DNA from: Rhyzopertha dominica
Lineage: Eukaryota > Arthropoda > Insecta > Coleoptera > Bostrichidae
DNA: 64,000 bases
Assembly: GCA_025024175.1 (NCBI GenBank)
Contig: QCXZ01000042.1
Location: 9,379,501-9,443,500, forward strand
Reading direction: 5' to 3'
The notes beneath the pieces were generated by a model, which had not been told where the DNA came from, did not search any database, and was given only the letters and a program-made list of their open reading frames with translations. Positions 11,301 to 22,423 of this stretch are shown here, in pieces. A program made the position numbers and the translations under genes. Each line of letters begins with the position of its first letter. Position 1 is the first letter of the stretch.

Positions 11301-12123
11301 GCACGCGATCTGTTATTATGCATTCTTAAGAAGCAATACACTTAGGCATTGATTCCAAGACTATGACTTCTCATTATGGAGTATAAAATACTGCCCTGAA
11401 ATTCCACAAAGTCTTGCAAAAATTTGTATTTCTAGTGATTATATTTGTAGTTACTGGCTCCACAATGTATTAAATTAAACAAACTTTGTATTTATATTGA
11501 CGCTTCTACCTCTAATTTAGGTCTTTTTCAAAATATTCTTTGTGACTCGTTTCGTGTTTTGCATAACTGACAAATTGACATTAAATAATTTCTCTATTGC
11601 TTGAAATTTAATGTCTATCAGTTTGTTTTGCTTCAGGATGGTACAGCAATAAGTTTATATTGTTAATCAGATTGCCTTTACTTCATCACGATCTTCAGAT
11701 TTTTTCCCATACTAACGTTAACGTGGCACACCTTATAATCTAAGATGTAGCAGATGTCTTCAATTGTACTGTAAACGACGATATTAGTAATTACTGATTG
11801 CATAAAAATGGTATAATACTTAAAATGTAGTACGAAATAGTCAACTTGATCGACAGTTTCTTCTATGCTATGGTGACCGGATCATGATGCTATAAGATTA
11901 GCACCGTAGAGAATATGTGAAACAAGCATAATACTGTACTTTGCATCTTTTCTCACTTGATCAATCATACTAGAAAAACAGGTACAACAATATCTTCTTA
12001 GCTTTTCTTAGTTTTCATATTAGGCTTCCGAAACTAAAATAATATTTACTCCTAGCATCAGGACAATAACGAGCTTCTGGATAAAGTAAAATGCACGAAC
12101 ATTGCCGGATGAAAATCACTCAC

Positions 12124-12273
12124 CCAACATTCCAAGTCTGAAGTTTAGGGTAACTACAGTAACATTCCCGTAGGCGGCCAGTACGCTGCCGTCGTAGGCG
12201 TTCCCGGAATTCCATTCATAGGACTCCCCGTGAATAAACAGCATTACAGGCATACGGTTCCGTTCTTCCTCCG
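12124..12273 (-). CDS. Nlg: Neuroligin-like exon (oxyanion-region segment)
   Basis: This 150-bp minus-strand exon starts after acceptor ttctatttcag and ends at donor GG|gtgagt. Its translation reads [20 protein letters not shown], then [20 protein letters not shown] and NFRLGMLG. The [16 protein letters not shown] block is a hallmark of neuroligins, in the position of the oxyanion hole of esterases. The final single base of a glycine codon is completed by the first two bases of the exon ending at 856. The preceding exon would have to end one base into a codon. I did not find it in the window. Given the residues preserved, the exon appears functional. Confidence 0.88.
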
Positions 12274-15200
12274 CTGAAATAGAATATCAAAACTGTAAAG
12301 CGCTGTAGCTGGAATGACAAGAACATAGTATCACCAAGATATAGGAAATAAGGAAATACAAACCCGAGATGTATTATTTCTACCGGTCTTTGATAACGAA
12401 AGCACTAGCCGGAAAACTGAAGACTACAGCTAAAAACAAAATCAGCAATAGCGCTGAATTTTTTACGCCTCCTTGTTTTTAAGTTTCTTGTCTTAGTAGG
12501 AACAATTCATTTCCATCTATAGGAAGTTTTGTATAGCAACCTTCAGGGGCGCCGGAAGACCTTTTCTACATGTGGAACTCAACATAGTACATGACCTACG
12601 TGACATTATTTTTAAAGCTACATATAACTCTTTTTTTGCTCGCTTGTTATGGTATCGTCATTAGTTTACATGAGTAATAGTCTTTTTCATTATATACACG
12701 CTCTAAATCTAAATAAAGCTAACAGTTCACGATGTGCGCATAAGCTCAACTCAAACAGATTTTATTCCGTAGCTATTGTTTCTTTAGCTGAAGTGAGAGG
12801 GTTTTTGCAACCCACATTTGCAAAACTCCGAGCTTAAGATGGTGATTCGTTTCAGAAAGCTGATGTTGTATCGTACTAGTTACATTTAACTAGCGACGAA
12901 AAATTCAACAAATTGGTGTCAAAGCAAATTCAAATTCAAAACGCTTCGATCCAGATTTGAATGAAGAAAACCATTTCAGAGACTCAAAGTTTACAGAAAA
13001 ATTTATTATGAAATTTACGATCAAAACCTCTCTTTTTTGCAAGGTGGATCTGTTACAGATTCAGCATTATTTGATACATCTTTTAAAGGTTTTGTCAGCC
13101 GGAATGCTCATGTGGATCAGATTATTTAATTCTGCGCAAATGATCTCAAAAAGAATTCCTTAGTTAGTGATAGAGACAATTTTCTCGATACGACTTGAAC
13201 TAGTAGTGTTCAACTTGGATAAGGTTGTGGTCTTTTTACGAAAAAATCTACGGTTCAAGGGTCTTGTCCCAGAACTTTTTCGGTATGTTTAATAATTATT
13301 GACGATTCCATCAGCGTTATCTTGTATTGTACAAACGAGAGAAGTTTCCAGACGCTAAAGAGATTGTAATCGTAAATCACATAAACATTTTGCGCATGTA
13401 GACGAAGAACTGCATGGACGTGAAGTGTGTACACAAGTTTTTGTATAAAAGACGTAGTTTTCCCGTCGTTTGTATAGTTCTGGCTTTACTGTCTCAACAA
13501 GCAATATTATTTTATAAGTTTGAAATAACAGAGCATACTTACTTAGTTGTTGTTTTATTATTGTTCCCTGATGCTTGATTTTACTCTATACGGTTTTCCT
13601 TTACGATTATTCAGCTCACAGCAAAATTATAAAACAGTATTAAGAATCGTTTTACAGTTTACAGAAATTTTTACAGAACAATTTTCCCAGTGGAGGGATA
13701 TTATTAAAAGTTTTATGAATCCTTGAGAAACATTTTATTTTTCTACAAAAAACTGACCGAGATATTAGCTAAAACTTTTTACATAGAATGACCTCGACTA
13801 CTTTAAATAACGCTAGGGACTGTAGACCCTTCTCTGAACAACAATTATTCAATATAAGATATCTAAAAAACAAATAGCTGTAGAGTATTATGTTTTGATT
13901 TCAATAAATATTCACATAAATATTCGACATTCGCCCAGCCAGATTATAAATACCTCGACGAAGATGAATTTTAAATCTTTTGCCTTGTTTATTTAGATGA
14001 CATGATGGGTGATATTTTATTTCCATTACGTGCTTTATTACATGCATTCTTTGCAACAAGCCTTCGAATTACATGTTATTTAGCATCTTCAGCACAAGTT
14101 GTTGAAAAGTTACTTTTTCCAATCTTAATAAACTGTCTTTGTATTTTGTAATATAATTGAAAATTCACATACAAATTTAGTTAGATGCGCATAAATATCG
14201 TGCGCGAAACTAACCTAATTGAAAAGTGACTTTGCTTCGTCCTGTTGGTTGATTGAAACTTGCTGCACAATAAGCATATTTTCGATATGAGCTTTCATTG
14301 TTGAAATATGATTAATTATATGGATAATCCTCTCCAACTAAGCACTTTCCCAACCTGCGCTTTTTACTTAACCCGTCGGTTTACTCCACATACTAGCAAT
14401 ATCGCGTTAATCGTTGCAATCAAAATGTATGCACATACTGCAGCTTGCCGCATAGGTTTAACAAGGGAGGCACGTAATATATCGCATAACCACTTCATGT
14501 AAATCTCTTTCCTTGATCGCCGTCATGGCTAAGCCGGCTATTATCTTTCTACATATAAACTTTTGCTGCTGCTTCTGTAGGAGCTCAATAGTCCATTTCT
14601 AAGACGCTCAAGGCAGAAATTACGGTTAATAACTTCACAGACACAAAGAAGAGCAGTAAAACTTTTACTGTCCACTGCAATAAGATCCCCTGATAACAGC
14701 CGACTTAACCCTTTCCCCAGGGAACTGGAACAAAAGCGATAAGCTTGCGACAAGAAACAAACAACTTCAGAATCAATTTAAACGTTCCTCGTCTGTCTGA
14801 GGACTAAGCACATTGAATTTTAATAATAAATCGCGCGAGTAACTTGAATCTTCCACGCTTTATTGATCCGCCAGCCGCGCAGATAAAGCAGGGTCCTTCG
14901 CGACCCACCCGCTTTTCCCGATTCGCCGCTTTTCCTCCAGGTGCCGCCTGCAGCCAGCAGCGCCGCGTAACGTCGGCGGAAAATGCCGGAACCCTCTGCT
15001 AATCCGTCGATAAATTTATGCATTCAGTTTTCGGCTTTACTGCCTTCCGTTTCCTATATCCCCGCTTAATGTGGATGGCCCCGGGGAAGGAGATTTTCCT
15101 GGAGTGCTTTAATCAAAAGGCACGCATATAAATCTCTGAAGGCTTGCTGTGTAATAAAGGCGCTACAGGATATCATAAAGACAGGCGCTGACTGGGTGAT

Positions 15201-15789
15201 AAAGTGGCAACGTATCGCATTACATGAGATTCGTTCTCATTTTTGCGTTTGGGGTGGCGGTGATTTAGACAGCCCTTGAACGATGGCAGGCTAAAGGATG
15301 CAGATTTTTTCTGGAAGTTATATCGGTTTCGCCGTAATTCGTTCAGGGTTCTTTGCAGTCGATCTCAAAGGCAGAAAAAATATAAAGAGGGATAATTTTG
15401 ACGATGGATATTCTAACTAAATTATATCCAGCAGATCAAGATACATACTGCAGTATCTTTATCTGCCGTCTATAGGTTTACGTATCAAAAGTTATGTAAG
15501 AAATAAGAGTGGAATGTGTATGTGCATATTTTTATTGAGAATGGAACACCAAGCTGTGAGCATGTTTGTAATATTTTTAATGAAAACCGTCCCGATTGCT
15601 CACCAACTAATCAATGTGGTTTAGGGATTTGCTCACAGAAAATAAGCTGAAAAATGACTAGCTAAAACTTAGAGGAATATCTAGAAACCATAACATGAAA
15701 AAGCACAAGTAGGATCCTTTACAATTTACATATCGACAGTTGTTATATTTTTTCAGCTACAAAATACACGTATCCGTGCATAATTTATA
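12274..15789. other. No gene recognised; GC-rich islet at 14860-15060
   Basis: Mostly AT-rich and without supported coding. A GC-rich islet near 14860-15060 stands out in composition but shows no recognised protein. It may be a conserved non-coding element. Confidence 0.4.
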
Positions 15790-17395
15790 TTAAATTAATT
15801 TCCCCTGAAGATGTTGCTAATGTTATTCTTGCTTTGAAATCAAATGCAGTTGGACACGACGGCGTTTCTTCTAGGATGTTGAAATTCTGTTGCCCTGTTA
15901 TTTACAACTATGTTGCTCACATTATCAATTGTTGTTTCGAGCACAGTTATTATCCCGATGAGTGGAAAACTCGCTTTAATACGACCTTTGCCTAAAACTG
16001 GTTAACCTAAATCTGTTTCTGATTTGAGACCAATCAGCATCTTGCCTGTGTTGTCTAAGGTATGTGAAAAGTTTATTCATAAACAAATATATGATTATGT
16101 TTCTGAAGCTAAAATTATACCCGAAAACCAGTCAGGTTTTCGTACTCATTACAGTACAACTGCGTTGACTAATTTGATGGACGAGTGCATTGGATCCCTC
16201 GATGCTGGTAGGGCAAGTCTTTTGGTCTCATTGGATTTTTCGAAAGCCTTTGCTATACTGGATCATGTGTTGTTTTGTAGTAAATTGACTTACTACGGTT
16301 TTGATGAGGTTTCTGTTAATTTCTTCAGATCTTATTTGCTCAATAGGTGCCAGCGAGTCTTGCTCGGTGGCGAAATGTCTGATGTCGGCAGAGTGACGTC
16401 GGAAGTCCCTCAAGGAACTATCCTGGGACCAATTCTGTTTTTAATTTACACCGCTGATTTACTCTCGAAGCCCAAATTTTCAACTTGCGTGGCATACGCT
16501 CACGATACCTACGATACTTCTAGTAACATTTTCTGTAGTATACTTCGCGTCGAAATCGTCACAAAAATGTTTTGTGAAGAATGATATTAATGTACATGTT
16601 AACCATAATCAACTGCCTGTATATGAAAGCATCAAAAGTGTTGGTTTAAGTATAGATAATGACCTTTGTTTTAAAAATCACGTGTCTTCTGTTATTAAAA
16701 AATGTTATGTTGCTGTAAAGCTCTTGTACTCTAATCATCTTATTCTCAACTTTAAACTTAGAAAAAAATCATGCGAATCTCTGGTAATCCCTCACTTACT
16801 TTATTGTTTTACGGTATATTTTCCTTGTCTTGATGCCGTTAATAAATACAGGCTTCAGAAGGTGCAGAATAACTGCTGCAGATTCATATTTGGACTAAAA
16901 AAGTATGCTCCTAATGCTCATGCTCAAAAGTAGGTACATACAGCAACTTAAATGGTTAAAAATTTATCAACTTTTTCATTACCACCTTGCAACTTTCTTC
17001 GCCAAAATACTTGCGTGATAAGTTTCATAGTCGTCGCAGCTTGCATTTCACTGATTTATCTCTTAGATATGTCTACCATTTATCAATGCCTAGCTTCCAA
17101 ACCTCCTTATACACGAGGTCTTTTACTTATAATGCTATAAAATGTTATAATGAACACTTTGATTTGCCTACTAAAATATGCTCCGTAGAAAGTTTCAAAA
17201 AACAAATGATGTATAGGTTAAGTCATTAGCTTGTAATTATAGTTAAAGCATGGTACTATAGTTGTTTATGTTTTTAGTTTGTTTATTTCTCATGTTGAAC
17301 CAAGTTTATATTTTATTTTGGGTTGAGTGGAATAGCTACGCTAGGCTTCGCCCAATAGTATGTTTAAATAAAGTCCTTATTATGTATAAGTAATA
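15790..17395 (+). mobile_element. 5'-truncated jockey/CR1-like LINE, pseudogenised ORF2
   Basis: Plus-strand fragments read in order as a LINE reverse transcriptase. A region starting SPEDVANVILALKSNAVGHD is followed after a frame break by LRPISILPVLSKVCEKFIHK, NQSGFRTHYSTTALTNL, SLDFSKAFAILDHVL, VPQGTILGPILFLIYTADLL and a damaged YADD box (YAHDT). The thumb and C-terminal parts follow (LQKVQNNCCRFIFGLKKY; 16574-16933) and end in FKKQMMYRLSH at 17229. A 3' UTR with AATAAA and a short TAATAATAA tail closes it at about 17395. At least three frameshifts or stops make it dead. Confidence 0.88.
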
Positions 17396-17569
17396 ATAAC
17401 CGTAGGTATGTAAAATACAGTAATAGACAATATATTTACTAATTTAACACAATACAGCAGTATGATGATAGAATCAGCAATATCCGACCAAAAAGCCACT
17501 AATTCAAAGTCTAGCTTAAACAAGTTAAGGAAACCAAGCATAATCATGATAAAATGATAAAATGATAAA

Positions 17570-17839
17570 ATGACTGACATTAAGAGATGGCTAGCTCAGC
17601 AGGACTGGACAAGGTTATATTCTATTAGAGATGCCAATGCTGGATACAATTATTATTTCCTAAGCACTATGACATTAATTATTAACATTGCACCACCTAA
17701 AGAGCTAATTAAGGTATCCAGCAAAGGAAAAAAGAGTTGGATAAATAATGAAATAAGAAAGAAATGTATATTAAAACGTCAATTGTTTGAGGGTACGATA
17801 AATGGGCAAGTGAATAGAGAACTTTACAAAGCATATTGA
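17570..17839 (+). pseudogene. LINE ORF2 fragment (endonuclease-RT linker)
   Basis: The frame contains DANAGYNYYFLSTMTLIINI then PPKELIKVSSKGKKSWINNE and IRKKCILKRQLFEGT. The N-Y-F ... WI-x-x-E-I pattern is the linker between endonuclease and reverse transcriptase in jockey-like LINEs. It is a short remnant, adjacent to an inverted repeat, and the family assignment is by pattern only. Confidence 0.55.
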
Positions 17840-17869
17840 GCACATGTGAAAGTTCCTTTATCGGTAAAT

Positions 17870-18475
17870 GATGTTTTTTTAATAAAAAAAATAGTTTCCA
17901 CGTTCTTTTAACCCTTTCAATAATTATAATGATTAGTATAAAATGTTAGAAAAGGAAAAATTTGCTTCTTATACTGCTGAGAAAAACCATTGTTGTAAAA
18001 TTAAGAAATTTAATTTTTTAAGATTTCTAATAACTCCAAATGCAAGTTGCATTTCTAGCTTTAAGACAAATAATTTGTTTAAGTATATACGTAAATCTAA
18101 TAACTCTATATATTTAATAAATAGAACAAAAAGACATTTGAAAATAAAATTAAATAAAAAAAATCAAAACAAGTAAATGTTCAAAATGTTGATAAAATTT
18201 AGAAATTAACTCCTGGATCACCATACAGCTATAGCGAAACATTTAAGTAGGCTATTTTTGGTATAATCTTTGAAGTTCATTATTTAAATAATTTATTTAT
18301 ATAATATAGGTAAAAGGTTATTTGATATTATGTATGTAATTGGACAAATTATTTTCCGTAAAGCTAGAAATGCAACCTGTATTTGGGGTTTTTATATATT
18401 TTCTATTGATCTTTATAATTATTGAAACGGTTTAAAAAATGTGGAAACAGTCTTTTTATCAAAAAAATTTTTTTC
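17870..18475. repeat. Imperfect inverted repeat (fold-back remnant)
   Basis: The left arm, about 17870-18090, is the approximate reverse complement of the right arm, about 18330-18475. Shared blocks include GTTTCCAC near 17893 against GTGGAAAC near 18441, AATAATTATAA, and TTGCATTTCTAGCTTTA near 18045 against TAAAGCTAGAAATGCAA near 18360. The left arm carries extra sequence of roughly 65 bp. LINE-like fragments flank it on both sides. Confidence 0.65.
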
Positions 18476-18479
18476 CCTC

Positions 18480-18668
18480 TCAATTACCACCACTCTTTAG
18501 ATATGCAGGTAATCCATATATATAATCATTTCTCATGATATAGTACAATACATTCCAAAAAGATTGTTGCCGTATAAACGTTAATTTCTTTTGAAAATAA
18601 AAATAGTCTATTTGAGCCAACCTGTAGGAATTCAGATTTTTCGATTTTCTCATTTTTTGTTCTAGCAA
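18480..18668 (-). pseudogene. Possible LINE C-terminal fragment
   Basis: The minus-strand frame reads YRLAQIDYFYFQKKLTFIRQ, then FWNVLYYIMRNDYIYGLPAY. A tail of this type occurs in jockey-like ORF2 proteins, but the match is weak and no catalytic motif is present. Confidence 0.3.
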
Positions 18669-19330
18669 AATGCAATAAGAGGTCCTTTTTTGAACGTTTT
18701 ACACACAACTTTTTTTCAAAGAGAAAACCCCTCTACGCCGCCTCTGTTACAGACATGAAAAAATGCATTAGGCCAGATTATTAGTCGTGATCTGTTAATN
18801 TTCTCCCAAAATTCGTAGACTTTAAAAAACCGTTCCCTAAAAAAATTAAAAAAATACAATTTCTTTATTACTTCCACTCTGTGTATATCAAAAATGGAGC
18901 ATCGAATTTAGAGACACCCTATATACAAGCTAGTATACTTTACAGCTTCTCATCCAACAATCTTTTATGGTATCCAAGAAAAGAAAAGAAAACGAAGTCT
19001 AATTTTACTGATTCTATTATAAAATGCAGATCACAAAACATAAAAAAACGTCTTAAATTTGATGTCTGTTACTCCGAATTCAAATCTTTTATACGAAGAA
19101 TCCTAATTTGAACGTATTGATTTATTCATTTTGAAGATGTAACTTCTCAAAATATGAAAAGGAAACTTTATGTTGCGCATAGTTTGCTATCAAGCTCACA
19201 CACAAAACATAACCACCTGTCTACCTACCTATCTTACATTACCTTTCAATAGCAGAACTTCTCGAGTTACGTCAAAAACTATAGTCGTTTACCTTAATTC
19301 TTCCGATAGCAACAAACAAAAGTTTGGCAA
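18669..19330. other. No gene recognised
   Basis: AT-rich sequence with one N at 18800. No supported feature is seen. Confidence 0.4.
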
Positions 19331-19623
19331 CGCTGCATGTTGCCAGAGGTCAGTTTTTCATACGTAGCCATGGAAACGCTCGCAAGAAACGCCGGTGGGC
19401 TATGATTTTTGCAGCGAAGACGCCACGGCACGTACGCATTTTAGTTAACCATGGCATTCCAATTAGTGCGCGCGTCCCTAAATTGGGTCGCTTAAAGGAT
19501 GCTTTTGCAATTTTTCGGTGGTGAAAGTGCGTTCAAACGGGTTGTGAGTGGACTAAAAGACAGCATGGTGATAATTTTGTGACTATAGACTTAAGCTTGC
19601 GCGTGGATTTGGAGCCTTTAAAG

Positions 19624-19638
19624 ATGACACGGCGTAAG
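19624..19638 (+). CDS. Candidate first coding exon (M-T-R-R-K then GT donor)
   Basis: An ATG at 19624 opens five codons, M-T-R-R-K, ending exactly at AAG|GTAGGT, a near-perfect donor. The 250 bp upstream are much richer in GC and CpG than the surroundings, as expected for a promoter/5' UTR, and the last in-frame stop is at 19522-19524. Several animal C2H2 zinc-finger regulators (SALL, BCL11 and FOG families) start with M-S/T-R-R-K-Q encoded in a short first exon, so such a gene is a possibility. Only five residues are available and no second exon was found, so this is a hypothesis. An open frame at 19324-19524 in the same phase may be an upstream ORF. Confidence 0.3.
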
Positions 19639-19639
19639 G

Positions 19640-20209
19640 TAGGTGATTATTCTATTTTGCATGTATAAGAGTGTGTTTGAACAATAATTTGAGCTTGAAG
19701 TGACAATAATTACTATGGGAGTGTTCTAAGATGTCGAATTGTTAAATGAAATCAAATGTTATTGGTACAAGTCTTAGTTTAGCCTTTTCGTATTACCTGT
19801 AAAGGTGAAGCTTGTAGGATAACCTTGTACTAAGATATTGATGTAGCTCAAACTGAATTACACGAATTAAGCCTATTGTATTTTGCAAACTTTCATTGCG
19901 TATATTCTATCTATACGGTGTGATCATCGAAGAGTGGACAGCGCAACCGCCTATATCATGGAAACTATAATAGTACTAGAATCTTGCGGTGATTTTTTAA
20001 ACAAATATGGCCACAGAGATTTCATTCGAATTATAGCGAAGTACGTAATGTGGTCGCTAGTTAACTTGTTTAATATGACCTCGAATATGACTATCAAAGT
20101 ATCGTTTCTTTCTTAAAAAGTTGCAATACAATTGTGGTCGAAAATAGACTTATTATAATTAATGTTTATTTCTTAACGAATTTAACGACAATAGGTGGTA
20201 TATAAAAAA
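19640..20209. other. No gene recognised
   Basis: AT-rich sequence without supported coding. If the candidate exon at 19624 is real, this is the start of its first intron. Confidence 0.35.
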
Positions 20210-21346
20210 TTGGCATAATTCAAGTATGTTTTGAGAGAATTCAACGCATAATGACTAGTTTTAAAGTGAATTTTATGGTTTGAATATAATCATAAATAAT
20301 TTATAATTTATCGCAGCTGTTTGACAACGGGAGTGTTATTTATGAAAATTTTATGTTTAAAAAAATCTAATGCAACCCTATAGACTTTTTAAGTTCATTA
20401 ATCAAAATAAATTTGAAAAGTCGATATCTTTTTGCTTACTTATAGTAAAATAACTGCGAACCCGCTCTGTAGGTCGGTTTCTTTTTACTTGAAGTTGCTA
20501 GGATTATATAGGTTATTTAAAAAAATCGCTCGTTTCCTCATAAATTACGACTTTTCTCTGGTGTGTATAATACAAAAAAAATATATAATACCAAATTCTT
20601 GCTGAAACTAGCCGAGGGTTAGGCACTGGTGTGTTTTGTAGCTGCGTATTTATAAGTAACACAGTAGCCCATGTCGTTCCCTGTCATTTGTAACCTTATC
20701 GAATATTGTTTCTACAAATATTACATATGATTACCGTACCTCCCTAGACAAGTCACACAGAGTTAATTACCCGTCATTCTTAGAGTGTCGTTACTGATCT
20801 GTTCTTTCATTTGAGTTTAAGTGTTATTATTGCTTAATGTTGCTAATGAGAAAGCTATTTATGTTAGTAATATAGAAAACAAGACGCACTATGTATTGCT
20901 CAAACTACTTGTAACACATTAAAATTTAAACGATAGATAACAGACAACAACAAACTAACAGTACAAAACAACATAATATTACAATTACTATAATAGAAAA
21001 ATTATCAATGAAACGTTTTAATTTTTTTAATATAAGCGCGAATTTTATTTCAAGGAAAAAATAGCAGAACTGAAATACGGGTTCACAGTTTTTCTACTAC
21101 AACAAAAGCTAAGAAAGATATTGACCGGTTTTCAGATTCACCTTGCTTAATTTAAGAGTTAAAACAACTAACAAAAAAGTATATAGGGTTCCATTTGATT
21201 TTTTTCAGATACTTTATCATTTTTTGTTGTCAAACAGTTGTAATAGATTATAAATTAATTATGATTATGTGGAAAACCATAAAATTCACTTTAAAACTAG
21301 CCATCATTCGTTGAATTCTCTCGAACCATACTTGAGTTATGCCATT
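20210..21346. mobile_element. Candidate TIR element (arms of about 117 bp)
   Basis: 20210-20326 (starting TTGGCATAATTCAAGTATG) is the approximate reverse complement of 21227-21346 (ending CATACTTGAGTTATGCCA). The arms share long blocks such as TTTTAAAGTGAATTTTATGG against CCATAAAATTCACTTTAAAA and AGCTGTTTGACAA against TTGTCAAACAGTT. The 900 bp between arms contain no long frame, so this would be a non-autonomous element. Target duplications were not found. Confidence 0.6.
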
Positions 21347-22147
21347 CTGAAGATCTGAAATTGTCACCCCTGTTGTTCCCACTAACCGCACGGTACTTTA
21401 ATTTCAAGAATATTTCTAGATTTAATGCATATCTTCGTCGCTTTACCTAAGAAACCATTCTTGTTATTGATGGATTTATTTTTCTTCAAAACGCGTTGGT
21501 CATTTTGCGACATTGTATTTTCTGCTGAAGTAGTAACGTTTCCTGTGTGGTCAAGTTCATTAGAAATTTATTACGTTTTTACCCATTTTAATACAGTTTA
21601 CGTATCAAAACTGGAGCGTGGATCATTGAAAAGTAGAAATTGGCTATTCACATACGTAAGCCTTTCATATTACTCGATGTTGACATAATCACGAGTGTAA
21701 TGTATTTTCATCCTAAGATTTACTAACACCCTTCGGACAGACAACTTTGTTCTCACAAAGTAATCATTTTTATTCTTTCTAGCTTAAGAAAGAGAGTTCT
21801 GTCAAATAGCGCAGCTAATTCATTTATTATGTCAGACTCCTGCTTTCTAGCAAGCTTATTAAAACTTTAAAAGCTTGTAAAGTCAAAACAGCGCCTCTTC
21901 ATAATTATAGAACAAAAAACGTAATTTTTTTAAAGTAGTTCCCAAAATTATAACACTAATTTATCGAAATTAAGTGTTCACAATTGGTGGTGGTGTTCAA
22001 ATTATAAACATTTTAATATGGAAGCCCCTATTTGTTTTGCCGTTTCAAGTTTAAAACACAATGAAACGAAACAAGACACTAATATTCTGGTCGTCATAAT
22101 CCCTTATTTATCAATAATATCACACCTTTCCTTATACATTTGATATT
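21347..22147. other. No gene recognised
   Basis: AT-rich sequence; the open frames here match nothing I know. Confidence 0.35.
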
Positions 22148-22423
22148 TTAACTTATCTCAAAAATCGAGTGTTGTAATATCTGCTGACCCGGGAGAACGC
22201 TCATAGTGGCAGTGAAGTTTTGGGGAGGTTCACCATCTTGTTGAGAATAGATATTTTGCCTACTTATAGAGAGTATTTCATATAACAAATTATTCAGAAT
22301 TATTTCTTTAAAGAATGAAACCACAATTCGGGAACCAATGAAACCGGACCAAAAATTGAAACTGAAACAGACTTGTGAAGTTCTGGGCTTCTGGGATATA
22401 AAAACTAACATGACGATATACAT
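22148..22423 (-). pseudogene. Tc1/mariner-type transposase fragment
   Basis: The minus-strand frame contains NIYSQQDGEPPQNFTATMSV then LPGQQILQHS. This corresponds to the WFQQDGAPPH...FPGRWIGR region around the second catalytic Asp in IS630/Tc1/mariner-like transposases of insects. The flanking conserved parts are absent or degenerate, so it is a remnant. Confidence 0.55.

Larger units (their letters stand above)
857..12123 (-). other. Neuroligin intron of about 11.3 kb
   Basis: The interval between the two neuroligin exons begins (minus strand) with GTGAGT and ends with a pyrimidine-rich acceptor. It contains a split LINE and a whole errantivirus-like provirus at 1397-7940 in the orientation opposite to the gene. 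The part from about 8311 to 12123 is AT-rich, and I see no gene or recognisable repeat in it. Confidence 0.75.
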